A DNA stretch of 64,000 nucleotides from a bacterium (lineage in GTDB: Bacteria > Hinthialibacterota > Hinthialibacteria > H5-UNCL2): positions 124,001-188,000 of the forward strand of contig JABTUV010000007.1 in the NCBI GenBank assembly GCA_015075175.1, in the 5' to 3' direction. A program made the translations under genes and the position numbers. Numbering within the stretch: position 1 is the first letter of the stretch; every line of letters begins with the position of its first letter. The notes under the pieces are model-generated. The model had not been told where the DNA came from, did not search any database, and saw only the letters and a list, made by a program, of their open reading frames with translations. Below, piece by piece: positions 9,928-19,029 of the stretch.

Positions 9928-11119
9928 TCATCGGTCCACCTCACCCAGGACGATGTCGAGACTTCCGATGTTGGCGACCACGTCGGAGACCATGTACCGC
10001 GACAGAGCCGATCCAGGAGATACAGGTTGCAGAAGCTGGGCGAGCGGACCTTGACGCGATAGGGGCGGCGTCCGCCGTCGCTGACGATGTAAAGCCCAGC
10101 TCGCCCTTGCCTCGATGCTGAAGCATAGCAGTCGCCCTCGTCCACGGCGTAACCCTCGGAAGCCAGAAGAAACTGGTGGATGAGGCTCCATGTCGTGATG
10201 GACGCGCCCGCGGGGGATAGATGAACTTGGGATCGTCGATATTGACCGGACCGCCGGGTAGGGTGGGCGCGAGTTGCAGGAGCATGGACACGCTCTCGCG
10301 CATCTCCTTGATGCGCACGAGGTAGCGGGCGTAAACGTCGCCGCCGGTCTCGGTAGCCACGTTCCAGTCCAACTGGTCGTAGAGCAGGTAGGGCGGGCGC
10401 GGCACGTCGTAGGGGACGCCGGAGGCGCGCAGCGAGGGGCCGGTCAGGCCGCAGTTGAGGGCGGTGGGGCCGTCGATCACGCCGACGCCCCGGGTGCGCT
10501 CCAGCCAGATGGGATTCTCCGTCAGGAGGCCTTCCCACTCGTCGATCTTGGCGGGCATCCCCGGCCCTGCTCGACCTTCTTTTCCCAACCCGGCGGCACG
10601 TCCCGCGCCAGTCCGCCGGTGCGCATGTAACTGACGGTAAAGCGCGCGCCGCTGGCCTCTTCAAAGCGGTCGTAAAGAAACTCCCGCTCGGTGAAAGTAT
10701 AGAGGAACACGGTGACGGCGCCGATGTCCATGGCGTTGCAGCCCAGCCAAAGGAGATGGCTGGAAATCCGCGCCATTTCCACGAGCATGGTGCGCAGATG
10801 CCGGCAGCGCGGCGTCACTTCGACCTGCATGAGCTTCTGATGGCCCCTGATGTATCCGTAGTTGTTGGACATGGGCGAGATGTAGTCCATGCGGTCGGTG
10901 TAGGGAATCCACTTGTGCCAGGTTTTGTACTCGGCGATCTTCTCCTTGCCGCGATGCAGATAGCCGATTTCCGGCCGGGCGGAAACCACGCGCTCGCCGT
11001 CCAGTTGCAGGACAACCTGGAGCACGCCGTGCGTACTGGGATGCTGGGGACCGCGCGTTGAGGGTCATCAGTTGGGTGCGGTCGTCCAGAGTCTGCATAT
11101 CGAGCAGTTGGGTACTCAC
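9928..11119 (-). CDS. nuoD: NADH-quinone oxidoreductase subunit D, multiple frameshifts
   Basis: This is the 49-kDa-type subunit that forms the quinone site with NuoB. The start MSTQLLDMQTLDDRTQLMTLN (ATG at 11119) overlaps the nuoC stop. Successive homologous segments in different frames are VSARPEIGYLHRGKEKIAE (with the conserved His-Arg-Gly), MDYISPMSNNYGY, MARISSHLLWLG, GVGVIDGPTALNCGLTGP, DVYARYLVRIKEM, GLYIVSDGGRRPYRVKVR, and the terminal SDVVANIGSLDIVLGEVDR ending at 9928. At least four indels interrupt the frame. The total length (~397 codons) matches NuoD proteins that are separate from NuoC. Confidence 0.9.
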
Positions 11120-11709
11120 TTAGGCTGCTCCTTGTGCGAAGCCATCTTGCCGCGGTCGGGGAAGCGCGGCCAGTCGGGACGGCGGGGGACCATGCCGGGG
11201 GTCTCGCCGGCGAAAGGCTCGGAGCTCTGCTTGGTGTAAAAGCTCTCCTCGCCGCCCAGGGGGAAGTCCTTGCGCAGCGGCCAGCCCTGCCAGTCGTGGG
11301 GCAGGAGGATGCGCCGCAGGTCGGGATGGCCGGAATAAACAATACCGAAGAGTCGTCGTAGGTCCCGCGTTCGAGCCACAGTGGCGGCCTCCCAGACGGG
11401 GACCAGCGAGGGGCAGGCGCAATCGTCCTCGGGAATGGGGACGCGCAGATGCAGGCCGTGATTGTGGCGGACGCTCCAGAGATGGTAAATGCCGTCAAAG
11501 GGCACGCGGCCCTTGGGCAGCCAGTCGACCGCCGTGACTTCCTGCAGGAGGTCGAAAGCCAAGTCGGGGTCGTCGCGGAGAAAACGGCAGACTTCGAGCA
11601 GCTGCTCGCGCGGAACGGACAGCTCCAGTTCATCGCGGAAAATCCGCTCATTGCGCGGGAGGTCCGGGAATCGCGCCCGGACGCGCGCCACGATCTCTTC
11701 GTGCGTCAC
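11116..11709 (-). CDS. nuoC: NADH-quinone oxidoreductase subunit C
   Basis: This is the 30-kDa-type subunit of the complex I hydrophilic arm, 197 residues, starting at a GTG at 11709 (MTHEEIVARVRARFPD). Family marks are VTAVDWL, the segment FGIVYSGHPDLRRILLPHDW and GWPLRKDFPLGG. In the middle, TVARTRDLRRL stands where the adjacent frame gives WLERGTYD, the expected WxERExxD-type motif, so a pair of compensating one-base indels is likely. NuoC and NuoD are separate genes here. A 41-base gap separates it from nuoB. Confidence 0.92.
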   Translation of the reverse strand: MTHEEIVARVRARFPDLPRNERIFRDELELSVPREQLLEVCRFLRDDPDLAFDLLQEVTAVDWLPKGRVPFDGIYHLWSVRHNHGLHLRVPIPEDDCACPSLVPVWEAATVARTRDLRRLFGIVYSGHPDLRRILLPHDWQGWPLRKDFPLGGEESFYTKQSSEPFAGETPGMVPRRPDWPRFPDRGKMASHKEQPK

Positions 11710-11750
11710 GATGCTCTTACCTTGCCAAGGGATGGGTCGATTTCGGACGA

Positions 11751-12281
11751 TTACGCCGAAAGCGCCGGTTGGAGGTCGCCGGCGGCCCGCGCCTGGGGCG
11801 AGACCAACCGCTCCTCCTCAATCTTCTTCTGCAGTTGCATGATGCCGTAGATCAGCGCCTCGGGCCGAGGCGGACAGCCGGGCACGTAGATATCGACCGG
11901 GATGACCTGGTCGATTCCCTGCAAGACGCTGTAAACGTTGTACATCCCCCCGCAGGAGGAACAGGCGCCCATGGCGATCACCCAGCGCGGCTCCGCCATC
12001 TGCTCATACACGCGCTTGACCACCGGCGCCATTTTCTTGGTCACGGTTCCCGCCACGATCATCAGGTCCGCCTGTCGCGGCGAGGGGCGGAAGACCTCCG
12101 AGCCGAAGCGCGCCAAGTCGTAGCGGGACGCGCCCGTCGCCATCATCTCAATGGCGCAGCACGACAGCCCCAAGGTCACCGGCCAGATCGAATTCTTCCT
12201 GCACCAGTTGATGGCCGATTCCATCGACGTGGTGATGATGTTCTCGCCCAGGGCGTTGGCGATTTCGTGTTCTAGTCCCAT
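11751..12281 (-). CDS. nuoB: NADH-quinone oxidoreductase subunit B
   Basis: This 176-residue subunit carries the terminal N2 4Fe-4S cluster that reduces quinone. Ligands are visible as the tandem Cys41-Cys42 ([13 protein letters not shown]), Cys107 ([14 protein letters not shown]) and Cys136 ([15 protein letters not shown]). The frame is intact. The start ATG overlaps the 3' end of nuoA by 10 bases, indicating translational coupling. Confidence 0.96.
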   Translation of the reverse strand: MGLEHEIANALGENIITTSMESAINWCRKNSIWPVTLGLSCCAIEMMATGASRYDLARFGSEVFRPSPRQADLMIVAGTVTKKMAPVVKRVYEQMAEPRWVIAMGACSSCGGMYNVYSVLQGIDQVIPVDIYVPGCPPRPEALIYGIMQLQKKIEEERLVSPQARAAGDLQPALSA

Positions 12282-12640
12282 TCCAGTGCTCCTTTGCGCC
12301 AGATATAAAAGAAGCCGGCGCCCAGAATCGAGAGGAAGGCGAGGAGCTCAAAGAAGAGGAGACCGCGAGTCAGGGGAAGCTGGGGCGACGCGAACATGAT
12401 AGCCAAAATGACCAGAAAAAGAAACTCGATGTCGAAGAGGAGAAACAGGATCGCCACCAGGTAGAACTTGACCGGATGGCGCTCCTTGGCGCTGCCGACG
12501 GGATCCACGCCGCACTCGTAGGGAATCAGTTTTTCCGGCGTGGGATTGCGGGGACCAAAGAGGTTGGAGACGAGCAGTCCTCCGCCGGCGACGATCCCGA
12601 CCAACGCTAAAAAAATCACGACTCCCAGGTACTCAGCCAT
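12272..12640 (-). CDS. nuoA: NADH-quinone oxidoreductase subunit A
   Basis: This is a three-helix complex I membrane subunit of 122 residues and the first gene of the operon. Conserved family signatures are YECGVDPVG with the quinone-site loop Cys, and [18 protein letters not shown] with its conserved acidic residues. The frame is intact. A candidate promoter lies about 55 bases upstream, divergent from the HAD phosphatase gene. Confidence 0.96.
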   Translation of the reverse strand: MAEYLGVVIFLALVGIVAGGGLLVSNLFGPRNPTPEKLIPYECGVDPVGSAKERHPVKFYLVAILFLLFDIEFLFLVILAIMFASPQLPLTRGLLFFELLAFLSILGAGFFYIWRKGALEWD

Positions 12641-12693
12641 ATGGACACGCCTGCAATCGGCGTTGCTTTCTTCTCCCCTATAAACGTAACCTC

Positions 12694-12722
12694 ACCATAG
12701 ACCACTTCGTTGAGAAATTCAA
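12694..12722 (-). promoter_or_regulatory. Candidate sigma-70-type promoter for the nuo operon
   Basis: On the minus strand TTGAAT (12717-12722) and TATGGT (12694-12699) are separated by exactly 17 bases, about 55 bases ahead of the nuoA ATG. The boxes match 4/6 or better of the consensus. It is in the only sizeable gap upstream of the operon. This is a pattern match only. Confidence 0.4.
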
Positions 12723-12839
12723 CACCCATGCGAAACACTGAACCTATTGATATTCTTGGAGATAAGCTTGACAGGCGGGAAGCGGGGTGGCAATTTTGAA
12801 GTCAGACGAGGACGGATGCGAGAGGCGGCAAAAACGAAC

Positions 12840-13442
12840 ATGGGGACGAGCGACAGGATAGACCTGCTGGGGGTCTTGTTCGATCTGGATGGGACGCTGA
12901 CACGGCCCATGATCGATTTTGCGAGTCTCAAGACATCCCTTGGGCTTCCGGCGGACGGGGACATCCTGGTGGACCTGGCGAACCTGCCGGAACGGCAAAG
13001 GCGGCGGGCGATGTTGCGCCTGGAGGCGGTGGAACTGGCGGCGGCCCGGCAGGCGGTCGCGGCTGCGGGAGCGCGGGAACTGCTGACCGAGCTTTCACGC
13101 CGGGGCATCTACACGGTAGTGGTGACGCGCAACAGCCGCGCCTCTCTGGACCTGACGCTGGAGCGCCTGGGATTGGAGGTGGATCTCTCGCTAGCGCGCG
13201 AGGACGCCGCTCCCAAGCCCGATCCGGATGGGATTCTGAAGGCTTGCCGGCATTTTCGCATTCCCTCCGAGCACATGCTGGTCGTCGGCGACTACAAGTA
13301 CGACGTGGAGGCGGGACGGCTGGCGGGCTGTCCCACCGTGCTGGTGAGGAGCGATCCCGACCGAAAATTCCCGTGCGAACCGACGATGACGGTGCAAGAC
13401 CTGGGGGAATTGCACAGGATCATCCTGGGATGGCTGGGTTAG
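12840..13442 (+). CDS. HAD-superfamily phosphatase (phosphoglycolate phosphatase-like)
   Basis: This is a cytoplasmic haloacid-dehalogenase-fold phosphohydrolase of about 200 residues. Motif I is VLFDLDGTLTR (nucleophile Asp15, acid/base Asp17), motif II is the Thr of TVVVTRNS, motif III is the Lys of APKPDP, and motif IV is GDYKYD. A helical cap lies between motifs I and II, which fits small-metabolite phosphatases such as Gph. The substrate cannot be read from sequence. In-frame starts also exist at 12816 (ATG) and 12747 (TTG); I chose 12840 because homology-like sequence begins just after it. It is divergent from nuo and has no obvious operon partner. Confidence 0.8.
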   Translation: MGTSDRIDLLGVLFDLDGTLTRPMIDFASLKTSLGLPADGDILVDLANLPERQRRRAMLRLEAVELAAARQAVAAAGARELLTELSRRGIYTVVVTRNSRASLDLTLERLGLEVDLSLAREDAAPKPDPDGILKACRHFRIPSEHMLVVGDYKYDVEAGRLAGCPTVLVRSDPDRKFPCEPTMTVQDLGELHRIILGWLG

Positions 13443-13710
13443 CAGCCCGGTGCAAAAGTGGGCTGGGCGCTTCCACGCCGCCGTGTCTCTCGATACGCCG
13501 GAGTTCCGGCTACTCGAGAACACGGCTGAACTTTGCGCCGAGAGCGGAAATCCGCGTCCTCGAGGCGTCCCCCGAGTCGCCCAAAGGGCGTATCGAGGGG
13601 TAGCGGTACTCCGCGTATCGAGAGGCGCGCTTGACAGCTCCGACCCGCGTTGAGCGACTCTTTCAACGGGCTGTTAGGGTACAGATGCAATTCTTGACAC
13701 ATCGGGGCGC
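13443..13710. repeat. Gene-free stretch with imperfect palindromes containing TCTCGATACGC
   Basis: No gene was recognised. The stretch holds several related motifs: TCTCGATACGCCGGAGTTCC with GGCTACTCGAGAACACGG (13485-13530), and GGCGTATCGAGGGGTAGCGG with ACTCCGCGTATCGAGAG (13585-13625). A similar arrangement recurs at about 50160-50240. From 13677, GGTACAGATGCAATTCTTGA resembles the sequence that precedes another repeat copy at 36896. Confidence 0.5.
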
Positions 13711-13845
13711 AGCTGTCATTTCGACCGAAGAGAAATCTTCTGCCTCGGACTCGACTTGCGGCAACGGCGGGGAAGATTTCTCCCTTCGGTCGAAATGACA
13801 GCGTGGTTCGGTCGAAATGACAGAGTGCTTCGGTCGAAATGACAG
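13711..13845. repeat. Repeat family TGTCATTTCGACCGAAG, copy 1
   Basis: A TGTCATTTCGACCGAAG...AAATCTTC arm is followed, after about 35 bases, by its inverse GAAGATTTCTCCCTTCGGTC. Two extra direct repeats of TTCGGTCGAAATGACAG follow. The same architecture recurs at 36931-37083, 40318-40470 and 55447-55578. Copy 1 separates the HAD gene from the toxin-antitoxin operon. Confidence 0.85.
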
Positions 13846-13939
13846 CTCAATTGCACCGGAACCGCTACGATCGCCTGGAACCTTTCCGTGCGGTTTGCAA
13901 CCTTGAATCTTTGCGGCTGCACCCGCTGGGTTAATGTGC

Positions 13940-13968
13940 TTGCCCTATCCGGCGTCTTGCCGTACATT
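13940..13968 (+). promoter_or_regulatory. Candidate promoter of the toxin-antitoxin operon
   Basis: TTGCCC (13940-13945) and TACATT (13963-13968) are separated by 17 bases. They lie 25 bases ahead of the proposed antitoxin start, between a repeat element and the gene. This is a pattern match only. Confidence 0.35.
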
Positions 13969-13992
13969 GGGGCGAGCAAGCGGGAGGTAGGT

Positions 13993-14292
13993 TTGACGTC
14001 GTTGCCGAGACCGAGGAGCAGGGAGCAGCGGAAGGAACGGCTGGAGGCGCGCGTCACGGGGCGGCAAAAGGCGCTGCTGCAGCGCGCCGCCGCGATCAAG
14101 GGATGCACGCCGTCGCAGTTGGTCGTAGAGGCGGCGTCCGACGCCGCCCCGCGCGTGATCGAGACGGACCGGTTCATCAGGCTGACCGCAGAACACCAGG
14201 CTGTCGTCGTCAAGGCGTTGCTGAATCCTCCCGAGCCCAGTCCGCGACCGCGTGCAGCTGTCAAGCGATATCGGAAACTGATGCAACCTTGA
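13993..14292 (+). CDS. DUF1778/TacA-type antitoxin (ribbon-helix-helix)
   Basis: This is a small basic protein of about 99 residues. RLEARVTGRQKALLQRAAAI followed by KGCTPSQLVVEAA is the typical DUF1778 ribbon-helix-helix region that binds operator DNA. The tail EHQAVVVKALLNPPEPSPR matches the toxin-neutralising extension (conserved FxxxLxNPPxPN-like) of TacA antitoxins. The open frame begins earlier, but a TTG at 13993 has a GGGAGG site and gives the expected size. It lies 15 bases before a GNAT toxin gene, the classical antitoxin-first order. It probably represses its own promoter at 13940-13968, as known members do. Confidence 0.75.
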   Translation: MTSLPRPRSREQRKERLEARVTGRQKALLQRAAAIKGCTPSQLVVEAASDAAPRVIETDRFIRLTAEHQAVVVKALLNPPEPSPRPRAAVKRYRKLMQP

Positions 14293-14307
14293 GTTCTAAA
14301 GACGGAC

Positions 14308-14814
14308 ATGGAACTCACCATCGAACGCCTTTCGCACCACCACAAGCGCCAGGTGTTTCATTGCGGCAACGATATTCTCGACGACTATCTCAAGCGACAA
14401 GCATCGCAGCATGTGCGAAAGCACACGACCGCGGTCTTTGTACCGCGCCGCCCGGAAGGGTTGGAGGTTCCGGGGTTTTGCGCATCATGTTCGGGAAGCA
14501 TCCTGCTCGCCGATCTTCCAGCCAACGTAGGCAGAGCGCTGCCGAGATACGCGGTCGTTCCAACCATGTTGCTTGGGCGGCTGGCTATGGACCGAGGCCT
14601 TCACGGCAAGGGTTTGGATGAGATTCTCCTTATCAATGCCATGGGACGGCGTCCGGAGATTGACCAAGTCGGCTTGGCGCTGCTTGTCGTAGACGCGAAG
14701 GATGACAGCGCCGTGGCATTCTACAGGCGACATCGTTTCATTTCTCTTCCGACAATGCCCCGGAGGATGTTTCTACCACGCACAACCATCGTCACCGATT
14801 TGGCGGAGAATTGA
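14308..14814 (+). CDS. GNAT-family acetyltransferase, TacT-like toxin
   Basis: This 168-residue Gcn5-related N-acetyltransferase fits the toxin of a DUF1778-GNAT pair. Characterised members acetylate aminoacyl-tRNAs and block translation. Typical features are the start ELTIERLSHHHKRQVFHCGN with the F-x-C-GN-x-x-L-D-x-Y/F-L pattern (NDILDDYLKRQA), the acetyl-CoA loop around LGRLAMDRGLHGKGLDEILL (Q/R-G-x-G-L-G-x-x-L variant), and AVAFYRRHRFISLP near the C-terminus, which includes the catalytic Tyr. The frame is intact. It overlaps no other gene, and the next gene starts 26 bases after its stop. Confidence 0.8.
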   Translation: MELTIERLSHHHKRQVFHCGNDILDDYLKRQASQHVRKHTTAVFVPRRPEGLEVPGFCASCSGSILLADLPANVGRALPRYAVVPTMLLGRLAMDRGLHGKGLDEILLINAMGRRPEIDQVGLALLVVDAKDDSAVAFYRRHRFISLPTMPRRMFLPRTTIVTDLAEN

Positions 14815-14840
14815 ATGCAGCTCCCAAGGGAGGTCCGCGC

Positions 14841-16721
14841 ATGGAGTTCAAGCACACCGGCATGATCAAGTGTCCGCGCTGCGGGACGGAGAATCCCGTG
14901 GGTTCGACCAAGTGCGCCAGTTGCGAGCGCCTCTTGGTTTCCTCCGGCCCCATCAAGCTGCTCACGGACTACCGGCTGGCGCTGACGAGCTGGGCCATCG
15001 TTCTTTCCACCGTGGGCGTGTTCTTCTTTTTTGCGCTGGACAAGGCCACGCAGGAGCGGGGATTTGTGCGCGAGTGGATTCACTGGACGCGCCTGCCCTT
15101 TGACGTACTGGCCGACAGCCTGGGACAGCGCGAGTGGAAGGCGTACTGGTGGTTTGGCTCGATTGTCTTGTGGGCGATCATCGGCGCGCTGGTGGGCAGC
15201 GCGCTCAATCTCGAAAGAAGTAGTCGGTGTCAGTATTCCGGCGGCCGCTCCCTGTCGCCCTGCGCTATTTTCCAGGCGCTTGCGCTGGCCCTGTACGCGA
15301 TCTACGCGGCGGGCTTCCTGTATCGCGCGGGCGGGGCGTTGACGTATCCCTTGGGGCTGGATTTCGGCGAAGGGTTTCTCTTGGCGCAGGGTCTCGACCT
15401 GGCCGAGGGACGGCTGCCCTACCAGCCGCTCACGGCCGAGCGGATGGTGGTGGGCAACTACCCCTTGCTCTACCCTGCCCTGTCCAGCGTTTTTCTCCTG
15501 GCGGGAGGCTCGCCTTTTGCCGGGCCGCGGGCGGTCTCAATCGTCGCGACACTGGGGACGGCGCTTCTCGCGTACCTTTTTCTTGCGCGACGCGGCGTCC
15601 GCCCCTTGTGGAGCATCCTGGCGGCGCTCTTTTACTTATCCACCTTTCACGTGTTCGAGTGGGGCGTGTTGGCGCGCGTGGATGCCCTTGGTCTCTTCTT
15701 CTCCGCCCTGGGAATCTATCTTTTCGACCGCAACGGGCGGCTTTGGCCCGCGCTGGTGTGCTTCACGCTGGCCTTCAACACGCGCCAGACGCTTCTGGCC
15801 GGTCCGCTGGCGGTCGCCGTCTTCCTGTGGCGGCAAGAGGACCGCGCCGCCGCGTTGCGCTTCCTGGCCATGTTCTTGGGAGTGCAGGCCGCCATCATCG
15901 CGCTCCTGGCGGTACTCACGCACGGCGAGTACTGCCGGCATCTCTTTCTCTACAACATCAACCGGCTGGATTGGAAGGCGCCCGTGCTCTATGGGCAGCA
16001 CCTGGCGCGGATGTCGGGGGTGTGGATCGCGCTGGGGCTGGCGTTTCTGGCTTGGAGCCTGTCGCAGCGCCGCGTGGACCTGCTCGTGCCGCTCTTGGCG
16101 TTCTCGTTTCTTTCCAGCCTGACGTGCGCCAAGGTAGGCGCGGCGACCAATTACTTTCTGGAACTGCTCTGGGTCCTGTCGCTGGCCGGCGGTCAAACCC
16201 TGGACGAGTTGTCGCGCGAGTCGGAGAAGCGACCGATCCTCGCTCCGCTGCTCGCCGCGCTCGTGCTGGTGGGGGCATTGCAGTCCTTTCACGTGCCGGC
16301 CACGTCGTGGGATTATCTGCGCACGCCCGTCTTCAGCCGCGAGGATCGAGCCGCGACGGGGCGGTTCATCCACCTGATTCGGGAGGCGGACGCCTCGGGG
16401 CGGCGGGTACTCGCCTCGGACGCCAGCTTCCACCTCCTGGCGGGGGTGGCGCCGTTTTACCATCCGTTCATCATGACGGAGCTGGCGCGGGAGGGGCGAT
16501 TCGACGACGCGGAATTCTGGGCGCAGCTGCGCGACGGGCGGGTTTCCGCGGTGATTCTGGATTACGACCTGGCGCGGCCGGGCGCCTCCAGCATTCTCTT
16601 TTCCGACCAACTGAGGTTGCATCTGAACACGTCCTATCGCCTTACGGAGCAGTACGGACGCTTTCGCTTGTGGGAGCGGGCGGCGGCGGCAAGCAGCCGC
16701 AATCCCAACGCGGGGCCATGA
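14841..16721 (+). CDS. Zinc-ribbon / polytopic glycosyltransferase-like membrane protein (possibly two fused genes)
   Basis: The first ~30 residues contain a zinc ribbon, MIKCPRCGTENPVGSTKCAS, with CxxC...CxxC. This is followed by two membrane segments around residues 50-70 and 105-125. After a short polar stretch (LERSSRCQYSGGRS) a ten-or-so-helix membrane protein begins, with an early LDFGEGFLLAQGLDLAEGRL loop resembling the GT39/ArnT-PMT-type acidic loop of lipid-phospho-sugar-dependent glycosyltransferases. The ATG at 14841 has GGGAGG 7 bases upstream. The two parts may be independent genes joined by loss of a stop; the junction at about 15230 has no conserved sequence. The last residues (AAAASSRNPNAGP) are encoded by a palindromic repeat. 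The stop overlaps the recG ATG (ATGA). Confidence 0.65.
   Translation: MEFKHTGMIKCPRCGTENPVGSTKCASCERLLVSSGPIKLLTDYRLALTSWAIVLSTVGVFFFFALDKATQERGFVREWIHWTRLPFDVLADSLGQREWKAYWWFGSIVLWAIIGALVGSALNLERSSRCQYSGGRSLSPCAIFQALALALYAIYAAGFLYRAGGALTYPLGLDFGEGFLLAQGLDLAEGRLPYQPLTAERMVVGNYPLLYPALSSVFLLAGGSPFAGPRAVSIVATLGTALLAYLFLARRGVRPLWSILAALFYLSTFHVFEWGVLARVDALGLFFSALGIYLFDRNGRLWPALVCFTLAFNTRQTLLAGPLAVAVFLWRQEDRAAALRFLAMFLGVQAAIIALLAVLTHGEYCRHLFLYNINRLDWKAPVLYGQHLARMSGVWIALGLAFLAWSLSQRRVDLLVPLLAFSFLSSLTCAKVGAATNYFLELLWVLSLAGGQTLDELSRESEKRPILAPLLAALVLVGALQSFHVPATSWDYLRTPVFSREDRAATGRFIHLIREADASGRRVLASDASFHLLAGVAPFYHPFIMTELAREGRFDDAEFWAQLRDGRVSAVILDYDLARPGASSILFSDQLRLHLNTSYRLTEQYGRFRLWERAAAASSRNPNAGP
16679..16706. 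repeat. GCGGCGGCAAGCAGCCGC palindrome forming the end of the preceding gene
   Basis: A copy of the GCGGCRGCAAGCWGCCGC family lies in the final codons of the 14841-16721 gene, just ahead of recG. Confidence 0.7.
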
Positions 16722-18834
16722 CGTCGTCGCTTTTTTCGCCCGTCTCGCAGGTGCCGGGCGTGGGGCCGCGCCGCGCCGAGGTCCTGGAGCGACTCGGCAT
16801 CACCTCCATCTGGCGGCTGCTCTTCCACCTGCCGACGCGCTACGAAGACCTCGGCCATCCGACCCCCATCGCAGAACTCAGGCTGGGCGAGCCGACGACC
16901 GTGCGCGCCAAAGTGGTCAAGACCCTCGAACGGCGGCCGCGTGGGCGCAGCCACGTGCGCTCGCTGCTGACCGTGCGCGTCTGGGACGGCACGGCCGAAT
17001 TGCACCTCGTGTTCTTCAACCAGAAATACCTGAAGGAGGTGTTTCTGCCGGAGCGTGAGTTCTACGTCTATGGCCGTCCCGAGTTGTCCGGCCGCGTGCT
17101 GCAAATGGCCAGCCCGGATTACGAGCCGGTGGTGGCGGCGCTGGAGCACTCGCCGGTGCGCGCGGTCTATCCGCTCACGGAAGGCATCAGCCAGCGGGCG
17201 ATGCGCGCATTCATCGCCTCGGGCTTGGACTACTTCAACCGCTGGGGAGAAGAGACGCTGCCGGAGGCGGTGCTGGCCCAGCTCAAGTTCCCGCCGCTGG
17301 GCAAGGCGCTGGCCATGGTGCATACTCCCTATGCCTTCGCCAAGGCGCAGGGCCGCGCGGACGACTGGCGGCGTTACGCCGAACTGGGAAGAAAGCGGCT
17401 GGCTTTCGAGGAACTGCTGTATCTCCAACTCCAGGTGCAACGACGGCGGCGGCGGCTGACGGAGGTATGCATTGAACCCTATGGGCCGGAAGCCGATGCG
17501 CCCATGCCGTGGCTGCCCGGCGCGTTCATCCAGGGACTTCCCTTTGCGCTGACCAAGGCCCAGGAGCGCGCCGTCGTGGAGATCGCCGCCGACCTGCGCC
17601 GGCCCGTTCCCATGCACCGGCTGCTGGTCGGCGACGTGGGGAGCGGCAAGACCGTGGTGTTTCTTTACGCCCTCCTATACGCCATCGCCCACAACGACCA
17701 GGCGGCTCTGCTGGCGCCTACCGAGGTGCTGGCGGAGCAGCATTATCAGACCATCACGAAACTGCTCTCGCATCTGCCCGTGTCCGTGTCGCTCTTGACA
17801 GGCAGTACCGGGCGGCTGGAGCGCCAGGGCACGCTGTGGGACGTGGGCGCAGGACAGGCGCAGCTGACCGTGGGCACCCATGCGGTTCTGGAGGACGACC
17901 TGGAGTTCCGGCGGCTGCGCATGGTGGTCATCGACGAACAGCACAAGTTCGGGGTGCGGCAGCGGGCGCGCCTGGTGGAGAAGGGGCGCCATCCGCACCT
18001 CTTGGTCACCTCGGCGACACCGATTCCGCGCACGCTGGCGCTCACGCTCTACGGCGACCTGGACCTGACGGTGCTGGACGAAATGCCTCCGGGCCGGACG
18101 GCCGTGGAAACGCACTGGGTGGATGAGAGCCATCTGCGAGAGGTTTACGCCGACATCCGCCGGCGCGTGGCCGCCGGACAGCGCGCCTTCATCGTCTGTC
18201 CGCTGATCGAAGCGAGCGAGGCCCTGCCCGATCTTTCGCCGCTCTTGTCCGTTTACGAAGACCTGTCGAACCGCGTTTTACCGACGTGCCGGTCGCCTGT
18301 CTGCACGGAGGCATGAGCGGAGAGGAGAAGAAGGCCGTGATGGCGGGCTTTTCGGACGGGCGCACGCGCATCCTGGTCTCGACCACGGTCATCGAAGTCG
18401 GGGTCGACGTGCCCGAGGCGACGGTGATGGTGATTCTGTCCGCCGAGCGATTCGGGCTGTCGCAGTTGCATCAGTTGCGGGGGCGGATCGGGCGCGGGAC
18501 GACGCCGTCGGTGTGTTACGCCGTAGCCACGGGCGAGTTGTCGACGACGGCGCGCGAGCGGCTGGCGGCGTTCGCGTCAACCACGGACGGGTTCGCGCTG
18601 GCGGAGAAGGACCTGGCGATACGCGGGCCGGGGGAACTATTGGGCTTGCGGCAGAGCGGGGCGCTGGGTTTCTGCGCGGCGGACCTGGCGCGCGACCAGC
18701 CGCTCTTGGAGCGGGCGCAACAGGCGGCGCGCGCCTGGCTGGAAGGCGACCCGGAACTGGCCTCGCCCGAGAGCGCGCCGCTGGCGGCCATGCTCGCGCA
18801 CCTGGATCAAGAAGTTCCTCTCTCCGGCGCATGA
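16718..18834 (+). CDS. recG: ATP-dependent DNA helicase RecG, one frameshift
   Basis: RecG remodels stalled replication forks and branched DNA. The start MTSSLFSPVSQVPGVGPRR shows the helix-hairpin-helix-like wedge region (PGVGPRRAEVLERLGI). An OB-fold follows (TVRAKVVKTLERRP). Helicase motifs are I GDVGSGKT, Ia APTEVLAEQHY, the RecG-specific box II DEQHKFGVRQR, III TSATPIPRTL, and later STTVIEVGVDVPEAT and QLHQLRGRIGRG (motif VI). Near 18275 the run GTTTTACC must be one T longer to restore SNRVFTDVPVACLHGG, so a homopolymer indel splits the gene. The total of ~705 codons is normal. ATGA couples it to the gene upstream. Confidence 0.93.
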
Positions 18835-18918
18835 TACCACCTGTAGCGCCGGCGTTCGGCCGGCTCGCGTGGACGGCGTCTCGCCTCCATGCTTCTTGCG
18901 GCTCTCTACGCACGCCAA

Positions 18919-18966
18919 AACGTGTGGGCAGGATGCCCACACGCAAGCCGGCAGGACGCCGGCGTT
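18919..18966. repeat. Double hairpin GTGTGGGCAGGATGCCCACAC + GCCGGCAGGACGCCGGC
   Basis: Two adjacent short palindromes joined by GCAA lie between recG and the beta-helix gene. A near-identical pair (GTGTCGGCAAGATGCCGACAC with GCCGGCAAGATGCCGGC) sits at about 25131-25174, in the same position relative to the paralogous gene. Confidence 0.75.
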
Positions 18967-18973
18967 ACAGAAA

Positions 18974-19003
18974 GAGAGCCCGGAACTTGCGTTCCGGGCT
19001 CTC
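18974..19003 (-). terminator. Rho-independent terminator of the beta-helix module (distal copy)
   Basis: The 13-base stem GAGAGCCCGGAAC...GTTCCGGGCTCTC has a 4-base loop and is followed on the minus strand by TTTCTGT. It lies 27 bases after the stop of the gene at 19030. The same stem terminates the paralogous module at 25186-25209. Confidence 0.75.
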
Positions 19004-19029
19004 GGTCAAGTGCGATGTGAGGCCTCAAG

